Positions 38,506 through 48,307 of a stretch of 64,000 nt of DNA are shown in pieces. Each line of letters starts with the position of its first letter. The first letter of the stretch is position 1. The DNA comes from Hyphomicrobiales bacterium (GTDB lineage Bacteria > Pseudomonadota > Alphaproteobacteria > Rhizobiales > Rhizobiaceae): positions 1 through 64,000 of the forward strand of contig PAPH01000009.1 of NCBI GenBank assembly GCA_002709005.1. Direction: 5' to 3'. A program made the position numbers and the translations under genes. The notes beneath the pieces are model-generated. The model ran no database searches and was not told where the DNA came from. It was given only the letters and a program-made list of their open reading frames with translations.

Positions 38506-39317
38506 GCCGGGATCTCGCGGCGTTCCGTACCTTTGCCGGTGATGCCGGAGCGGACGGTTTCGTTCTCGTTCGAGTAACGGAAACCAAAGGCTCGGCGCCG
38601 CGCGAGGCCGGCGCCTTCATGGCCGTTTCCGCCACGGCCACCTTCGAGACAATTGGCGGCGGGACGCTGGAATTCGAGGCGATCGAGCGGGCGCGGGCAA
38701 TACTCGAGGGCGCGGTCGCACACAATCTCGACTGGGTGCTGGGGCCCGAAAGCGGACAGTGTTGCGGCGGCCGGGTGAAACTGTCGTTCGAACGGCTCGA
38801 TGCGGACGCGGCGGAAAAGGTCGAGGCGATGATCGGCGAGGAGAACCGCCGCAAGCCCGAAGTCTGGATCTTCGGCGGCGGTCATGTGGGGCGCGAGCTG
38901 ATCCGTTTCCTGTCGTTCCTGCCGGTCCACATCCATCTGGTCGAAAGCCGGCAGAGCGAAATCCTCCTCGCTCCCGACGGCGCCCTGCCCCACCTCGCCG
39001 CAATGCCCGAAAGCATGGTGCCCGACATCGCGCCCGGATCGGCGGTGGTGGTGCTCACGCACGACCATGCGATCGACTTCCTCGTCGTGGAAGCCGCCTT
39101 GCAGCGCGACGATCTCGCCTTTGTCGGCATGATCGGATCGAAGACGAAGCGGGCGACGTTCGAAAGCCGCTACCGCAGGGAAGGCGGAGACGCGGCGAAA
39201 CTGGAAGGCCTCGTCTGCCCCATCGGCCGCAAGCTTGAGGATAAGCGCCCCGAAGTGATCGCGGTGACCGTCGCGGCCGAACTGATGGCCGCCTTCTCCG
39301 ACCCCACATCCGCCTGA
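38502..39317 (+). CDS. xdhC: Xanthine dehydrogenase accessory protein XdhC
   Basis: 271-aa factor that binds molybdenum cofactor, helps its sulfuration and hands it to XdhB. The N-terminal domain has VRVTETKGSAPREAGAFMAV, with QCCGGRVKLSFE further on. The C-terminal Rossmann-like domain has WIFGGGHVGRELIRFL and FVGMIGSKTKRATF. ATGA overlap with xdhB. Last gene of the operon. Confidence 0.95.
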   Translation: MSRDLAAFRTFAGDAGADGFVLVRVTETKGSAPREAGAFMAVSATATFETIGGGTLEFEAIERARAILEGAVAHNLDWVLGPESGQCCGGRVKLSFERLDADAAEKVEAMIGEENRRKPEVWIFGGGHVGRELIRFLSFLPVHIHLVESRQSEILLAPDGALPHLAAMPESMVPDIAPGSAVVVLTHDHAIDFLVVEAALQRDDLAFVGMIGSKTKRATFESRYRREGGDAAKLEGLVCPIGRKLEDKRPEVIAVTVAAELMAAFSDPTSA

Positions 39318-39386
39318 ACACGCGGTCCGGCAGGGACGACCCACGTTTTCGTATAGACTTCGCACATCTGCGTATGATCGAAACGA

Positions 39387-39414
39387 TTGCAATCATAAGC
39401 ATGCTTATTATATC
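39387..39414 (+). promoter_or_regulatory. Promoter and operator of the marR-emrAB operon
   Basis: TTGCAA (39387-39392), a 16-bp spacer and TATATC (39409-39414) form a promoter. A perfect 14-bp palindrome, ATAAGCATGCTTAT (39395-39408), fills the spacer exactly. A second palindrome, GATTGCAATC (39385-39394), overlaps the -35. A MarR dimer bound here would block RNA polymerase. The start point falls within a few bases of the marR ATG (39423). Confidence 0.7.
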
Positions 39415-39422
39415 TCGCGCTT

Positions 39423-39902
39423 ATGACTGACGCGAATATCGACAATCTGGGGTTCATGGTCCACGACGTGGCGCGCCTTCTGCGCCGCCGCTTCGAGGCA
39501 CGCGGACGCGAATACGGCCTCTCGGCCGCCCAATGGCGGGCGGCGGTGAGGCTGGTCAAGCATGGACCGATGAGCCAGGCGAAGCTCGCTGAAGTGCTCG
39601 AAATCGAACCGATCAGCGTCTCCCGGTTGATCGACCGGATGGAGCAGGCCGGTTGGGCCGTCCGCCGCCCCGACGAGAACGATCGCCGCGCCAATGTCGT
39701 CCATCCGACAGACCTGGCGGTCGAAGCCTTTTCCAAGGTCAAGTCGATGGCCGGCAGCATTTACGAAACCGCCCTCGATGGGCTGAGCCAGGACGAACGC
39801 CGCACGCTGATCAAGGCGCTGGCGGCGATGACCGACAACCTGGCCCGGAACGAAATCGCGCCTGAAGAGGCCGCACCGATCAAGAAGCAGGTAACACGAT
39901 GA
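39423..39902 (+). CDS. MarR family transcriptional regulator
   Basis: 159-aa winged-helix repressor: dimer helices at both ends, the DNA-reading part around MSQAKLAEVLEIEPISVSRL, and the wing with PDENDRRANVVHPT. It most likely represses its own operon and the efflux genes downstream; the ligand is unknown. The stop overlaps the emrA start (ATGA). No ribosome binding site precedes the ATG (TATCTCGCGCTT), and the promoter position suggests a leaderless or nearly leaderless mRNA. Confidence 0.92.
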   Translation: MTDANIDNLGFMVHDVARLLRRRFEARGREYGLSAAQWRAAVRLVKHGPMSQAKLAEVLEIEPISVSRLIDRMEQAGWAVRRPDENDRRANVVHPTDLAVEAFSKVKSMAGSIYETALDGLSQDERRTLIKALAAMTDNLARNEIAPEEAAPIKKQVTR

Positions 39903-41041
39903 GCATTCAGGAAAAGAACCCCTCCGAAGGCGTTCCCACGGAAGCCCCGGCAGACATCAAGTCGGAAGCACCCGCCACACCGGAAAAGCCCAAGCGCAAG
40001 CGCGGCCGCAGGCTCGCTCTGATGTTCCTGGTTCCTGTCCTGCTCGTCGGCGTCGGCGGCTATGTGTGGATCACCGGCGGCCGGTACGAGGATACGGAGA
40101 ACGCCAACCTGCTGTTCTCGAAGATCGCCATCGCATCGGAAATCACCGGCCGCGTGACGGAATCCAACGTCGCCAACAACAAGCACGTCCACAAGGGCGA
40201 TGTCCTGTTCTCGGTCGATCCGGAGCCGCTGAAGATCGCGCTCGACCAGGCCAATGCGGCCATCGAGACCGCCCGTCTCAACGTCGCCCAGCTGCGAACC
40301 GCCTATCAGCAAGCGCTGGTGCAGCAGCAGGCCGCGGAAAACGACGTCGCCTATGCCCAGGATACGCTCAAGCGCTACAAGACGCTTTCCAACAAGGGGG
40401 TGGCCACAACATCGAGCTATGACGATGCGCTGCACGATGCCAAGAAGGCTGATGATCAGCTCGCATCGGCCAAGGAGGCGGTCGCCAATGCCAGGGCCGC
40501 CGCCGGCCCCGCACTCGAAGGCGAAATCGACGACCATCCGAACGTGATTGCCGCGAAGGCCGCCGCCGACAAGGCCGCCTACGATCTCAAGGTCGCGACC
40601 GTCCACGCTCCCGCCGACGGCATGCTCTACGAAGCATCGGATTTCCGTCCCGGCCGGTATGTGGCCGCGGGAACGGCGCTGTTCACGCTGGTGGAAACCA
40701 CCCAGCCGTGGGTGGAAGCCAATTTCAAGGAAACGCAACTGACGCACATGGCCGAGAACCAGACGGCCGAAGTGACCTTCGACGCGCTGCCCGATCGGCA
40801 TTTCCGCGCCACCGTCAAGTCGATCGGCGCAGGCACGGGAGCCGAGTTCTCCCTGCTTCCGGCGCAGAACGCCACCGGCAACTGGGTGAAGGTCACCCAG
40901 CGCATTCCGGTGCAACTGACCCTCGACAACGCGGATGCCGAATTCCTCATGCGTTCGGGAATGAGCGCCGAGGTATCGGTGGACACGGGTTTCCACCGCC
41001 ATTTCGGCGATCTCTTCGCGACGGCCAAGGCTGCCGAATAA
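39899..41041 (+). CDS. emrA: HlyD/EmrA family efflux adaptor
   Basis: 380-aa periplasmic adaptor. A charged, Pro-rich cytoplasmic start (Lys/Arg cluster PKRKRGRRLAL) precedes one membrane helix (LMFLVPVLLVGVGGYVW), the lipoyl half motifs (ASEITGRVTESNVANNKHVH and VATVHAPADGMLYEASDF) and a coiled-coil hairpin between them. It links the EmrB pump to an outer-membrane channel not encoded here. Coupled to marR by ATGA overlap. Confidence 0.92.
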   Translation: MSIQEKNPSEGVPTEAPADIKSEAPATPEKPKRKRGRRLALMFLVPVLLVGVGGYVWITGGRYEDTENANLLFSKIAIASEITGRVTESNVANNKHVHKGDVLFSVDPEPLKIALDQANAAIETARLNVAQLRTAYQQALVQQQAAENDVAYAQDTLKRYKTLSNKGVATTSSYDDALHDAKKADDQLASAKEAVANARAAAGPALEGEIDDHPNVIAAKAAADKAAYDLKVATVHAPADGMLYEASDFRPGRYVAAGTALFTLVETTQPWVEANFKETQLTHMAENQTAEVTFDALPDRHFRATVKSIGAGTGAEFSLLPAQNATGNWVKVTQRIPVQLTLDNADAEFLMRSGMSAEVSVDTGFHRHFGDLFATAKAAE

Positions 41042-41060
41042 AGTCTGAAAGACGCCGATC

Positions 41061-42590
41061 ATGTCCGCCCTTTCCGAACAAGACCACGCCAATATCCCGC
41101 ATCGCGGGCTGATCACCGTGTCGGTGATGCTGGCGACGATCATGCAGGTGCTCGACACCACGATCGCCAACGTCGCCCTGCCCTCCATGACGGGCGACCT
41201 CTCGGCCTCGCGCGACACGATCAACTGGGTGCTGACGTCCTACATCGTGGCGGCCGCCATCATGACGCCGGTGACCGGCTGGATGGCCGACCGGTTCGGC
41301 CGGCGTGAACTCTTCATGGTGACGATCGCCGGCTTTACCATATCCTCGATGGCGTGCGGGCTGGCGTGGAACCTCAATGCGATGGTGGGCTTTCGCATTC
41401 TCCAGGGCGTTTTCGGCGCTGCGATCGTGCCGCTGTCGCAGACATTCCTGCTCGACATCAACCCGAAGGAAAAGCACGGCCAGGCGATGGCGATCTGGGG
41501 CGCGGGCATCATGGTGGGACCGATCGCCGGCCCTACGCTCGGCGGCTATCTGACCGAATATTTCAACTGGCGCTATGTCTTCTTCATCAACCTGCCGGTC
41601 GGCATTCTCGCTTTTGCGGGGTGCATGCTCTATCTGCCGCGCATCGGGCGGCGGCTCCGGAAATTCGATTTCTTCGGGTTTGCGATGCTCTCGCTCGGCG
41701 TGGGCGCGCTTCAGCTCATGCTCGATCGGGGCGGCGAGGTCGACTGGTTCTCCGCGATGGAAATCTGGATCGAACTTGCACTCTGCATCACCGGTTTCTG
41801 GGTCTTCATCGTCCATATCCTGACTGACGATGACCCGTTCATCGACCCGAAGATATTCGTCGACCGCAATTTTGCGACGGGCCTCATCTTCATCTTCATC
41901 GTCGGCATTGTGCTGCTCGCCAGCATGGCGCTCTTGCCACCGATGCTGGCGAATATCTTCGGCTACTCGACGATCTCCACCGGCCTCGTCATGGCCCCGC
42001 GCGGGGTGGGAACGATGGTCTCGATGCTGCTCGTCGGCCGGCTTGTCCGCCACATCGACGCACGCCTGCTGGTGATTGTCGGTCTCGGCCTGACCTCCTA
42101 CTCGCTCTACAGGATGGCCGGCTTCACGCCGCAGATGGACGACTATCTGATCATCGAGACAGGCGTTATCCAGGGCCTCGGTCTGGGGCTCGTCTTCGTA
42201 CCGCTCTCGACGGTCGCCTTCGCCACGCTGCCGCCACGGTTCCGCACCGACGCCACGGCGCTCTTCAGCCTGACGCGCAATATCGGTTCGTCGATCGGCA
42301 TCTCGGCGGTCACGGTGTTCCTCACGCGCAATATCCAGATCAACCACGCCGAACTGTCGACATTCATCAACCCGTTCAACCAGCAGCTCACCAACATCAT
42401 GCCGCAGCAATCCAATCAGATGCTCGAGGTGATGGACAATCTGGTCAACCAGCAGGCCGCGATGATTTCCTACAACAACGACTTCAAGCTGATGATGCTG
42501 GTCACGCTCGCGGCGATCCCGCTGACGCTACTCCTGCGCAAGCCGGACCACTCCGGCGGAGGAGAATCCGCAGCCGCGGCGATGGAATGA
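41061..42590 (+). CDS. emrB: DHA2 family MFS multidrug efflux permease (EmrB-type)
   Basis: 509-aa, 14-helix drug/proton antiporter. Motif TTIANVALPSMTGDLSAS in helix 1 and the MFS loop motif WMADRFGRRELF are present. WGAGIMVGPIAGPTLGGYLT is the antiporter motif C. Together with EmrA it exports hydrophobic toxic compounds. It lies 19 bp after emrA. The gene is convergent with ugpC, only 16 bp away, with no terminator visible in the gap. Confidence 0.94.
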   Translation: MSALSEQDHANIPHRGLITVSVMLATIMQVLDTTIANVALPSMTGDLSASRDTINWVLTSYIVAAAIMTPVTGWMADRFGRRELFMVTIAGFTISSMACGLAWNLNAMVGFRILQGVFGAAIVPLSQTFLLDINPKEKHGQAMAIWGAGIMVGPIAGPTLGGYLTEYFNWRYVFFINLPVGILAFAGCMLYLPRIGRRLRKFDFFGFAMLSLGVGALQLMLDRGGEVDWFSAMEIWIELALCITGFWVFIVHILTDDDPFIDPKIFVDRNFATGLIFIFIVGIVLLASMALLPPMLANIFGYSTISTGLVMAPRGVGTMVSMLLVGRLVRHIDARLLVIVGLGLTSYSLYRMAGFTPQMDDYLIIETGVIQGLGLGLVFVPLSTVAFATLPPRFRTDATALFSLTRNIGSSIGISAVTVFLTRNIQINHAELSTFINPFNQQLTNIMPQQSNQMLEVMDNLVNQQAAMISYNNDFKLMMLVTLAAIPLTLLLRKPDHSGGGESAAAAME

Positions 42591-42606
42591 CGGGCCGCAG
42601 CCCGAG

Positions 42607-43668
42607 CTAAAGCCGCGCCCCGGTCGCGCCGTCGAACATCAGCACCGTCGAACTTCGCAGATCGAGCCACGCCGTTCCCTCGGGGACGGCGTGTTCGTGC
42701 GAGGTGTGGACGGTGAAAGGCTGGCCGCCAAGCGTGCCGTGGAACAGGCGAATGGCGCCCAGTTCCTCGACGTGATCGATGGCAAACGGCAGCGCGCCGG
42801 CGGTTTCGGTCTCCACCATCCGCGCGCTCTCCGGACGCACGCCGATCTTGACCGCTCCGGGACGGCCCGTTTCGACCGGCGCGGGCAAATCCATACCGCC
42901 CGCGAGATAGACCCGCCCGTTGCCCCTGTAGTCGGCATCGATCAGGTTCATCGGCGGCGCACCCATGAAGCTCGCGACGAAGGTGCTTCGCGGCTGGTGA
43001 TAGATTTCGGACGGCGTGCCGATCTGTTCGATGCGGCCGGCATTCAGGACCACGATGCGGTCCGCCATGGTCATGGCCTCCACCTGGTCATGGGTGACGT
43101 AGACCGAGGTGACGCCGAGGCGGCGCTGCAGCGCGCGGATCTCGATACGCATCTGCCCGCGCAGCTTAGCGTCGAGATTGGACAGCGGCTCGTCGAACAG
43201 GAACAGCGCGGGATTGCGGACGATGGCACGGCCCATAGCGACGCGCTGGCGCTGGCCGCCGGACAACTGGCTCGGCTTGCGGTCGAGAAATTCGCCGAGA
43301 TTGAGCATGGAAGCCGCGTCCCGCACGGCCTTGTCGATCCCGGCCTTCGACGTGCCGCGATTGCGCAGGCCGTAGGCCATGTTGTTGAAGACCGTCATGT
43401 GCGGATAAAGCGCGTAGTTCTGGAACACCATCGCAATGTCGCGCAGCGCCGGCTCGACATCGTTGACGCGCTTTCCCGCGATATCGAGGTCACCTTCCGT
43501 GATGCTCTCGAGCCCGGCGATCATCCTGAGGATCGTCGACTTTCCGCAGCCGGACGGTCCGACGAGAACGAGAAACTCGCCCTTCTCGATATCGAAGCTC
43601 GTGGGATGAACCGCTGTGACGCCGTTCGGGTAGGTCTTGGAGACGTTGGAGAGCGTGACCTGTTTCAT
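42607..43668 (-). CDS. ugpC: sn-Glycerol-3-phosphate ABC transporter, ATP-binding protein
   Basis: 353-aa ATPase of the CUT1 group. Walker [10 protein letters not shown] near residue 38, signature [14 protein letters not shown] near 135, Walker [13 protein letters not shown], and a C-terminal OB-type regulatory domain ([13 protein letters not shown]). It powers the UgpAE channel. CUT1 ATPases are similar to each other, so the Ugp assignment rests on the operon. It is last in ugpB-A-E-C order, 8 bp after ugpE. Confidence 0.88.
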   Translation of the reverse strand: MKQVTLSNVSKTYPNGVTAVHPTSFDIEKGEFLVLVGPSGCGKSTILRMIAGLESITEGDLDIAGKRVNDVEPALRDIAMVFQNYALYPHMTVFNNMAYGLRNRGTSKAGIDKAVRDAASMLNLGEFLDRKPSQLSGGQRQRVAMGRAIVRNPALFLFDEPLSNLDAKLRGQMRIEIRALQRRLGVTSVYVTHDQVEAMTMADRIVVLNAGRIEQIGTPSEIYHQPRSTFVASFMGAPPMNLIDADYRGNGRVYLAGGMDLPAPVETGRPGAVKIGVRPESARMVETETAGALPFAIDHVEELGAIRLFHGTLGGQPFTVHTSHEHAVPEGTAWLDLRSSTVLMFDGATGARL

Positions 43669-43676
43669 CGTCGCAC

Positions 43677-44519
43677 CTATTTGTCGCTTTCCGTCAGGCC
43701 CTTGATGAACCAGCTCTGGAAAACGATGACGACCAGAATGGGCGGGATCATCGCCAGCACGGCCAGCGCGAAAGCCTGATTGTAATCGGGGATCTGGGCA
43801 CCGACCCAGACAAGGAGGATCTGCTTGATGCCCCGCACGAGCGTGAAGAAGCTCTCGTCGGTGGTCATCAACATGGGCCAGAGATACTGGTTCCAGCCGT
43901 AGACGAACATGATGATGAAGATCGCCGCGATCATGTTGCGCGACAGCGGGATCAGGATGTCCACGAAGAACTTGAAGGGACCCGCGCCGTCGATGCGGGC
44001 GGCCTCGAGCAGTTCCTCGGGCACGGACTTGAAGAACTGGCGAAAATAGAAGGTGCCTGTAGCGGACGCCAGAAGCGGGACGATGAGGCCCGAATAGGTA
44101 TCGACCAGGCCGAGCTTCGTCATCACCTCGTAGGACGGCAGGATGCGCACCTCGAGCGGCAGGAGCAGCGTGGTGAAGATCATCCAGAAGAACACCACGC
44201 CCATCTTGAAGCGGAAATAGACGATCGCATAAGCGGCAAGCATCGACAGGACGATCTTGCCGACGGCGAAGCCGATGCCGAGGATGAAGGAATTCTTGAG
44301 CATGGCGAGGCCGGTGACCTTGCCGGTGAAACCGCCTTTTTCGAACAGCACCTTGTCGTAGGTGGCGACGAAATCACCGCCCCAGGAGGTCATCAGACCC
44401 TTCATGTGGATCTCGTAGGGATCGTGGGTCGAGGTCAGGAAGGCGACGGCGATCGGACCGATCATGAAGGCGACGCCCAGAAGCAGGACGAGATGGTCGA
44501 AGATACGGGTCTTGTTCAT
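43677..44519 (-). CDS. ugpE: sn-Glycerol-3-phosphate ABC transporter, permease UgpE
   Basis: 280-aa inner-membrane permease with six helices. The EAA loop contacting UgpC reads [21 protein letters not shown], followed by [30 protein letters not shown] in the first periplasmic loop is like UgpE. It starts 12 bp after the ugpA stop. Confidence 0.88.
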   Translation of the reverse strand: MNKTRIFDHLVLLLGVAFMIGPIAVAFLTSTHDPYEIHMKGLMTSWGGDFVATYDKVLFEKGGFTGKVTGLAMLKNSFILGIGFAVGKIVLSMLAAYAIVYFRFKMGVVFFWMIFTTLLLPLEVRILPSYEVMTKLGLVDTYSGLIVPLLASATGTFYFRQFFKSVPEELLEAARIDGAGPFKFFVDILIPLSRNMIAAIFIIMFVYGWNQYLWPMLMTTDESFFTLVRGIKQILLVWVGAQIPDYNQAFALAVLAMIPPILVVIVFQSWFIKGLTESDK

Positions 44520-44531
44520 CGCCGCCTCGCT

Positions 44532-45413
44532 TTACGTGTAGTGAACGCGCCGCTCGATGAAGCGGAACTGGAAGACGGTGAGCACGAAGACCACCAGCAT
44601 GAGAATGACGGACTGGGCCGACGAACCGCCGATATCGTTGCCGCGGAAGCCGTCCATATAGACCTTGTAGACGAGCGTGATCGGGTTGTTGGCCGCCTTG
44701 TCCTTCACGGTGGTGTCGATGATGCCGAACGTGTCGAACAGCGCGTAGGTCATGTTGATGATCAGCAGGAAGAACGCCGTCGGCGACAGGAGCGGCAGGA
44801 CGACGGTCCAGAAGCGACGGACCGGCGAGCGGCAGTCGATCGCGGCGGCCTCGACGACGGAGACTGGAATGCCCTGCAAGCCGGACAGGAAGAAGATGAA
44901 ATTGTAGGGGATCTGTTTCCACACCGAGATGGTGATCATGGCGATCGCCGTATCCCAGTAGTCGATTCCGACCCGCATGTCCCAGCCGAACCAGGCCGCG
45001 AGATCGACAAAGGGACCGATATGCTGGTCGAAGAACATCACGCCGATCAGACCGGCGACCGGCGGGGCGACCGCGTAGACCGAGATCAGGAGCGTCTTGT
45101 AGGCGCTCGATCCGCGAATGACCTTGTCGGCCTTGACCGCCAGAAGCAGGCCGATCGCCAGCGACAGGAAAGTGACGAGGAAGGTGAAGACGACCGTAAA
45201 GTTGGCGATCTTGAGATATTCGCGCGAGGACAGGATGTCCTGATAATTCGCCATGCCGACGAAGGTGGCGCCGAAACCGAAGGGATCCTCGATATAGAAC
45301 GACGACTGGATAGCCTGCGCTGACGGCCAGTAGAAGAAGATGACGATCACAGCCATCTGCGGCAGGATCAGCAGATAGGGAAGCAGCGGACGGTTGAACT
45401 GAACGCGTTTCAT
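44532..45413 (-). CDS. ugpA: sn-Glycerol-3-phosphate ABC transporter, permease UgpA
   Basis: 293-aa permease with six helices. The start MKRVQFNRPLLPYLLILPQ is the UgpA pattern. The EAA loop reads VSVVEAAAIDCRSPVRRFWT. A longer frame upstream is possible, but ATG 45413 agrees with the family. The binding site before it is weak (GACCTGGCC). It follows ugpB after 76 bp. Confidence 0.88.
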   Translation of the reverse strand: MKRVQFNRPLLPYLLILPQMAVIVIFFYWPSAQAIQSSFYIEDPFGFGATFVGMANYQDILSSREYLKIANFTVVFTFLVTFLSLAIGLLLAVKADKVIRGSSAYKTLLISVYAVAPPVAGLIGVMFFDQHIGPFVDLAAWFGWDMRVGIDYWDTAIAMITISVWKQIPYNFIFFLSGLQGIPVSVVEAAAIDCRSPVRRFWTVVLPLLSPTAFFLLIINMTYALFDTFGIIDTTVKDKAANNPITLVYKVYMDGFRGNDIGGSSAQSVILMLVVFVLTVFQFRFIERRVHYT

Positions 45414-45489
45414 GGCCAGGTCGTTTCGGGGAAGCAGAGTGGCACCCGGGAGCGTCTCCCCCGGGTGCCGGATGACGGACCGGAGAAGA

Positions 45490-46797
45490 TCAGCCGGCGG
45501 TCTTGGCGAAGCGCGAGAGCAGCGAGTCGCCCTCTTCCTTGATGGTTTCCATCGCTTCGGCCGGAGTGGTCTCGCCCGAGAAGATGCGGCCGTATTCACG
45601 TTCCATCACTTCGCGGATCTGCGGATAGAATCCGAGGCGGTAGCCCTTGTTCCATTCGCCCGCCGGCAGCGAGAGCTGCTGGATACCGATCTCGGCAACC
45701 GGCTTCTCGTCGTAGTAGCCCTCTTTCTTGGCGAGTTCGTAGGCGGCCTTGGTGATCGCCACGTAGCCGGTGGACTTGTGATAGAAGACCTGGATTTCAG
45801 GCGAGGTCAGGAACTGGAAAAACGACGCGGTGCAGTTGTTCTCCGCTTCCGACTTCCCTGCCATGGCGAACAGCGCCGCGCCGCCGATGAAGGAATGCAC
45901 GCCAGCCCCGTCGATCGAATCCCAATAGGGAAGGAAAGTGGCAGAGAACGGCATCTGGGCGGTCTTCTGCAGGCCGCCGAAAGAGCCCGAGGAGCCGATC
46001 CAGAGCGCGGCCTTGTTTTCCTCGAAGACCTTCTGGTTGTCCGACCAGCCGGCGCCGTAATAGCCGAAATAGCCCTCATCGGCCCAGGCCTTGAGCTTGT
46101 CATACATCATGACGTGCTCGGGCGCGGTAACGTTGATCGTGGTGTCGATGACGCTGTCATAGCCGTTGTTGTTGGAGGCAAACTGGATGTCGTTGCGCGA
46201 GAAGAAGTTCTCGGTGAACTCCCAGGTAAGCTGCGACTGGACAAGCGGAACGTAGCCGGCGTCCTTGAGCTTCGGGGCGACGGCTTCAAAATCTTCCCAG
46301 GTCTTGGGAGCCTCCACGCCGGCCTTTTCGAGTGCCTCGGTGTTGATGTACATGATCGGTGCCGAGGAATTGAACGGCATGCCGATGAACTTGCCGTCGG
46401 CATCGGCATAGAAATTGCGCACGCCGTCGATGAAGGCATCGCGGTCGAATTCGTGACCGGCGTTCTTGATCAGGTCCTCGGCCGGAATGACAGCGCCGCG
46501 GGCGTTGATGATGGTGGCCGCGCCGGCGTCGAAGACCTGCAGGATGTTGGGCTGCTCGCCCGAGCGGAAGGCGGCGATGCCGGCGGCAAGGGCTTCCTCG
46601 TAGGTGCCCTTGGAGACCGGGGTCAGGCTGCATTCGCTCTGGGCGTCGTTGAACTTGGTGGCGATTTCGTTGATGACGTCACCATTGTGACCGCTCATGC
46701 CGTGCCACCAGGTGATGTCGGTCTGCGCATGGGCGGCGGACGAGGCGAGGACGCCTGCGGCGACGGAAACGGACAGGAGCATTCTGTGTCCAGACAT
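45490..46797 (-). CDS. ugpB: sn-Glycerol-3-phosphate-binding periplasmic protein
   Basis: 435-aa solute receptor with a signal peptide (RMLLSVSVAAGVLASSAAHA, cleavage before QTDI). ITWWHGMSGHNGDVINEIAT and QSECSLTPVSKGTYEEALAA are diagnostic for UgpB. It captures glycerol-3-phosphate or glycerophosphodiesters in the periplasm. GGAGAAA precedes ATG 46797. In many bacteria ugp is under PhoB control; a repeat resembling a PHO box lies about 80 bp upstream. Confidence 0.93.
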   Translation of the reverse strand: MSGHRMLLSVSVAAGVLASSAAHAQTDITWWHGMSGHNGDVINEIATKFNDAQSECSLTPVSKGTYEEALAAGIAAFRSGEQPNILQVFDAGAATIINARGAVIPAEDLIKNAGHEFDRDAFIDGVRNFYADADGKFIGMPFNSSAPIMYINTEALEKAGVEAPKTWEDFEAVAPKLKDAGYVPLVQSQLTWEFTENFFSRNDIQFASNNNGYDSVIDTTINVTAPEHVMMYDKLKAWADEGYFGYYGAGWSDNQKVFEENKAALWIGSSGSFGGLQKTAQMPFSATFLPYWDSIDGAGVHSFIGGAALFAMAGKSEAENNCTASFFQFLTSPEIQVFYHKSTGYVAITKAAYELAKKEGYYDEKPVAEIGIQQLSLPAGEWNKGYRLGFYPQIREVMEREYGRIFSGETTPAEAMETIKEEGDSLLSRFAKTAG

Positions 46798-46874
46798 TGG
46801 GTTTCTCCGATGTTTTCTTCGGGTGGAAAGGCGAAATACAAGCCCCGTCTAGGCTGGCCCTGTTTCGCGTCGAT

Positions 46875-46907
46875 GACGCTTTTGTTGCGCTTTTGTGAAA
46901 CCGTCAT
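46875..46907 (-). promoter_or_regulatory. Tandem 11-bp repeats upstream of ugpB (PHO-box-like)
   Basis: Three adjacent 11-bp units read on the plus strand GACGCTTTTGT, TGCGCTTTTGT and GAAACCGTCAT. PhoB sites are direct repeats with an 11-bp period and a TGTCA-like core. The period fits well, the core only loosely. Located 78-110 bp before ugpB, a suitable place for an activator. Confidence 0.4.
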
Positions 46908-47065
46908 TCCATCCACAGGCATCGGCAAACCTGGCCGCCAGGCCGGGTGAGGAAGGACTTTCAAAACGTCATCGTCTCGCGCATGATGCGTCGCAGCGAG
47001 GACACGCGGGCCGAAGGGGCGGACCGCCCTCGGGCCGATTGTGACACTATGTGGGGAAGTGACGG

Positions 47066-48307
47066 ATGTACGAGTTTGCGATTGCCTGGGACTGGATGGC
47101 CTTCGCGGTGCGCTGGCTGCACGTTATCACGGCAATCGCCTGGATCGGATCATCGTTCTATTTCATCGCGCTCGACCTGGGCCTGAGACAGCGGCCGGGC
47201 CTTCCCGAAGGCGCGCACGGCGAGGAATGGCAGGTCCACGGGGGCGGCTTCTACCACATTCAGAAATATCTGGTGGCGCCGAAGGAGATGCCGGAGCACC
47301 TGACCTGGTTCAAGTGGGAATCCTACGCGACCTGGCTGTCGGGCTTCGCCATGCTGTGCGTGGTCTATTACGCCGGTGCGGAACTGTTCCTGATCGACCC
47401 CAACAAGATGGAACTTCCCGTCTGGGGAGCGATCGCCATCTCCTTCGGCTCGATCGTGCTCGGCTGGGTCGTCTACGACCTGTTGTGCAAGTCGCCGCTG
47501 GGAGAAAACCCGACCAGCCTGATGCTGCTTTTGTTCGTCGTGCTGGTCGCCATGGCCTGGGGCTACGATCAGGTGTTTACCGGCCGGGCCGCGCTTCTGC
47601 ATCTGGGTGCCTTCACCGCCACGATCATGACCGCCAACGTCGCCCACATCATCATCCCCAACCAGAAGATCGTGGTCGCCGACCTCATCGCCGGCCGCAC
47701 ACCGGACCCGAAATACGGCAAGATCGCCAAGCTGCGCTCGACGCACAACAACTACCTCACCCTGCCCGTCATCTTTCTGATGCTATCGAACCACTATCCG
47801 CTGGCCTTCGCCTCGGAATACAACTGGGTGATCGCCGCGCTCGTCTTCCTGATGGGGGTGACGATACGGCACTGGTTCAACACGGTTCACGCGCGTCGCG
47901 GCAAGCCCTACTGGACTTGGCTGGCGACCGCGATCCTGTTCATCTGCATCATGTGGCTATCGACCATTCAGCCGCCCGTTGACGAGGAGGCCGCAGCCAA
48001 CGCCCCCCTGCCGGCAGGGTTCACGCGTTTTGCGGAGAATGCCCATTTCGAGGCGGTGACCGAGACCGTTTCCAGCCGCTGCTCCATGTGCCATGCGGCC
48101 GAGCCCGTCTGGGAAGGCATCCACCGCGCACCGAAGAACGTGAAACTGGAAACACCCAACGAGATCGCCATGCATGCCCGCGAAATCTATCTCCAGGCCG
48201 GACGCGCCCATGCGATGCCGCCCGGCAACGTCACCATGATCTCCGGCGAAGAGCGCCGGCTGCTTGTCGCCTGGTATGAATCCGCGGTTTCGGGCGCAGC
48301 ACAATGA
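47066..48307 (+). CDS. puuD: Urate hydroxylase PuuD (membrane oxidase with cytochrome c domain)
   Basis: 413-aa membrane urate oxidase converting urate to 5-hydroxyisourate. The N-terminal 300 residues form an eight- or nine-helix domain (WLHVITAIAWIGSSFYFIAL and on) with conserved histidines. The C-terminal tail is a c-type cytochrome with heme motif C339-SM-C342-H343 and a later Met in AMPPGNVTMI as likely axial ligand. Electrons probably go to the respiratory chain instead of O2 directly, so no peroxide is made. GGGGAAG precedes ATG 47066. Coupled to guaD by ATGA. Confidence 0.94.
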   Translation: MYEFAIAWDWMAFAVRWLHVITAIAWIGSSFYFIALDLGLRQRPGLPEGAHGEEWQVHGGGFYHIQKYLVAPKEMPEHLTWFKWESYATWLSGFAMLCVVYYAGAELFLIDPNKMELPVWGAIAISFGSIVLGWVVYDLLCKSPLGENPTSLMLLLFVVLVAMAWGYDQVFTGRAALLHLGAFTATIMTANVAHIIIPNQKIVVADLIAGRTPDPKYGKIAKLRSTHNNYLTLPVIFLMLSNHYPLAFASEYNWVIAALVFLMGVTIRHWFNTVHARRGKPYWTWLATAILFICIMWLSTIQPPVDEEAAANAPLPAGFTRFAENAHFEAVTETVSSRCSMCHAAEPVWEGIHRAPKNVKLETPNEIAMHAREIYLQAGRAHAMPPGNVTMISGEERRLLVAWYESAVSGAAQ

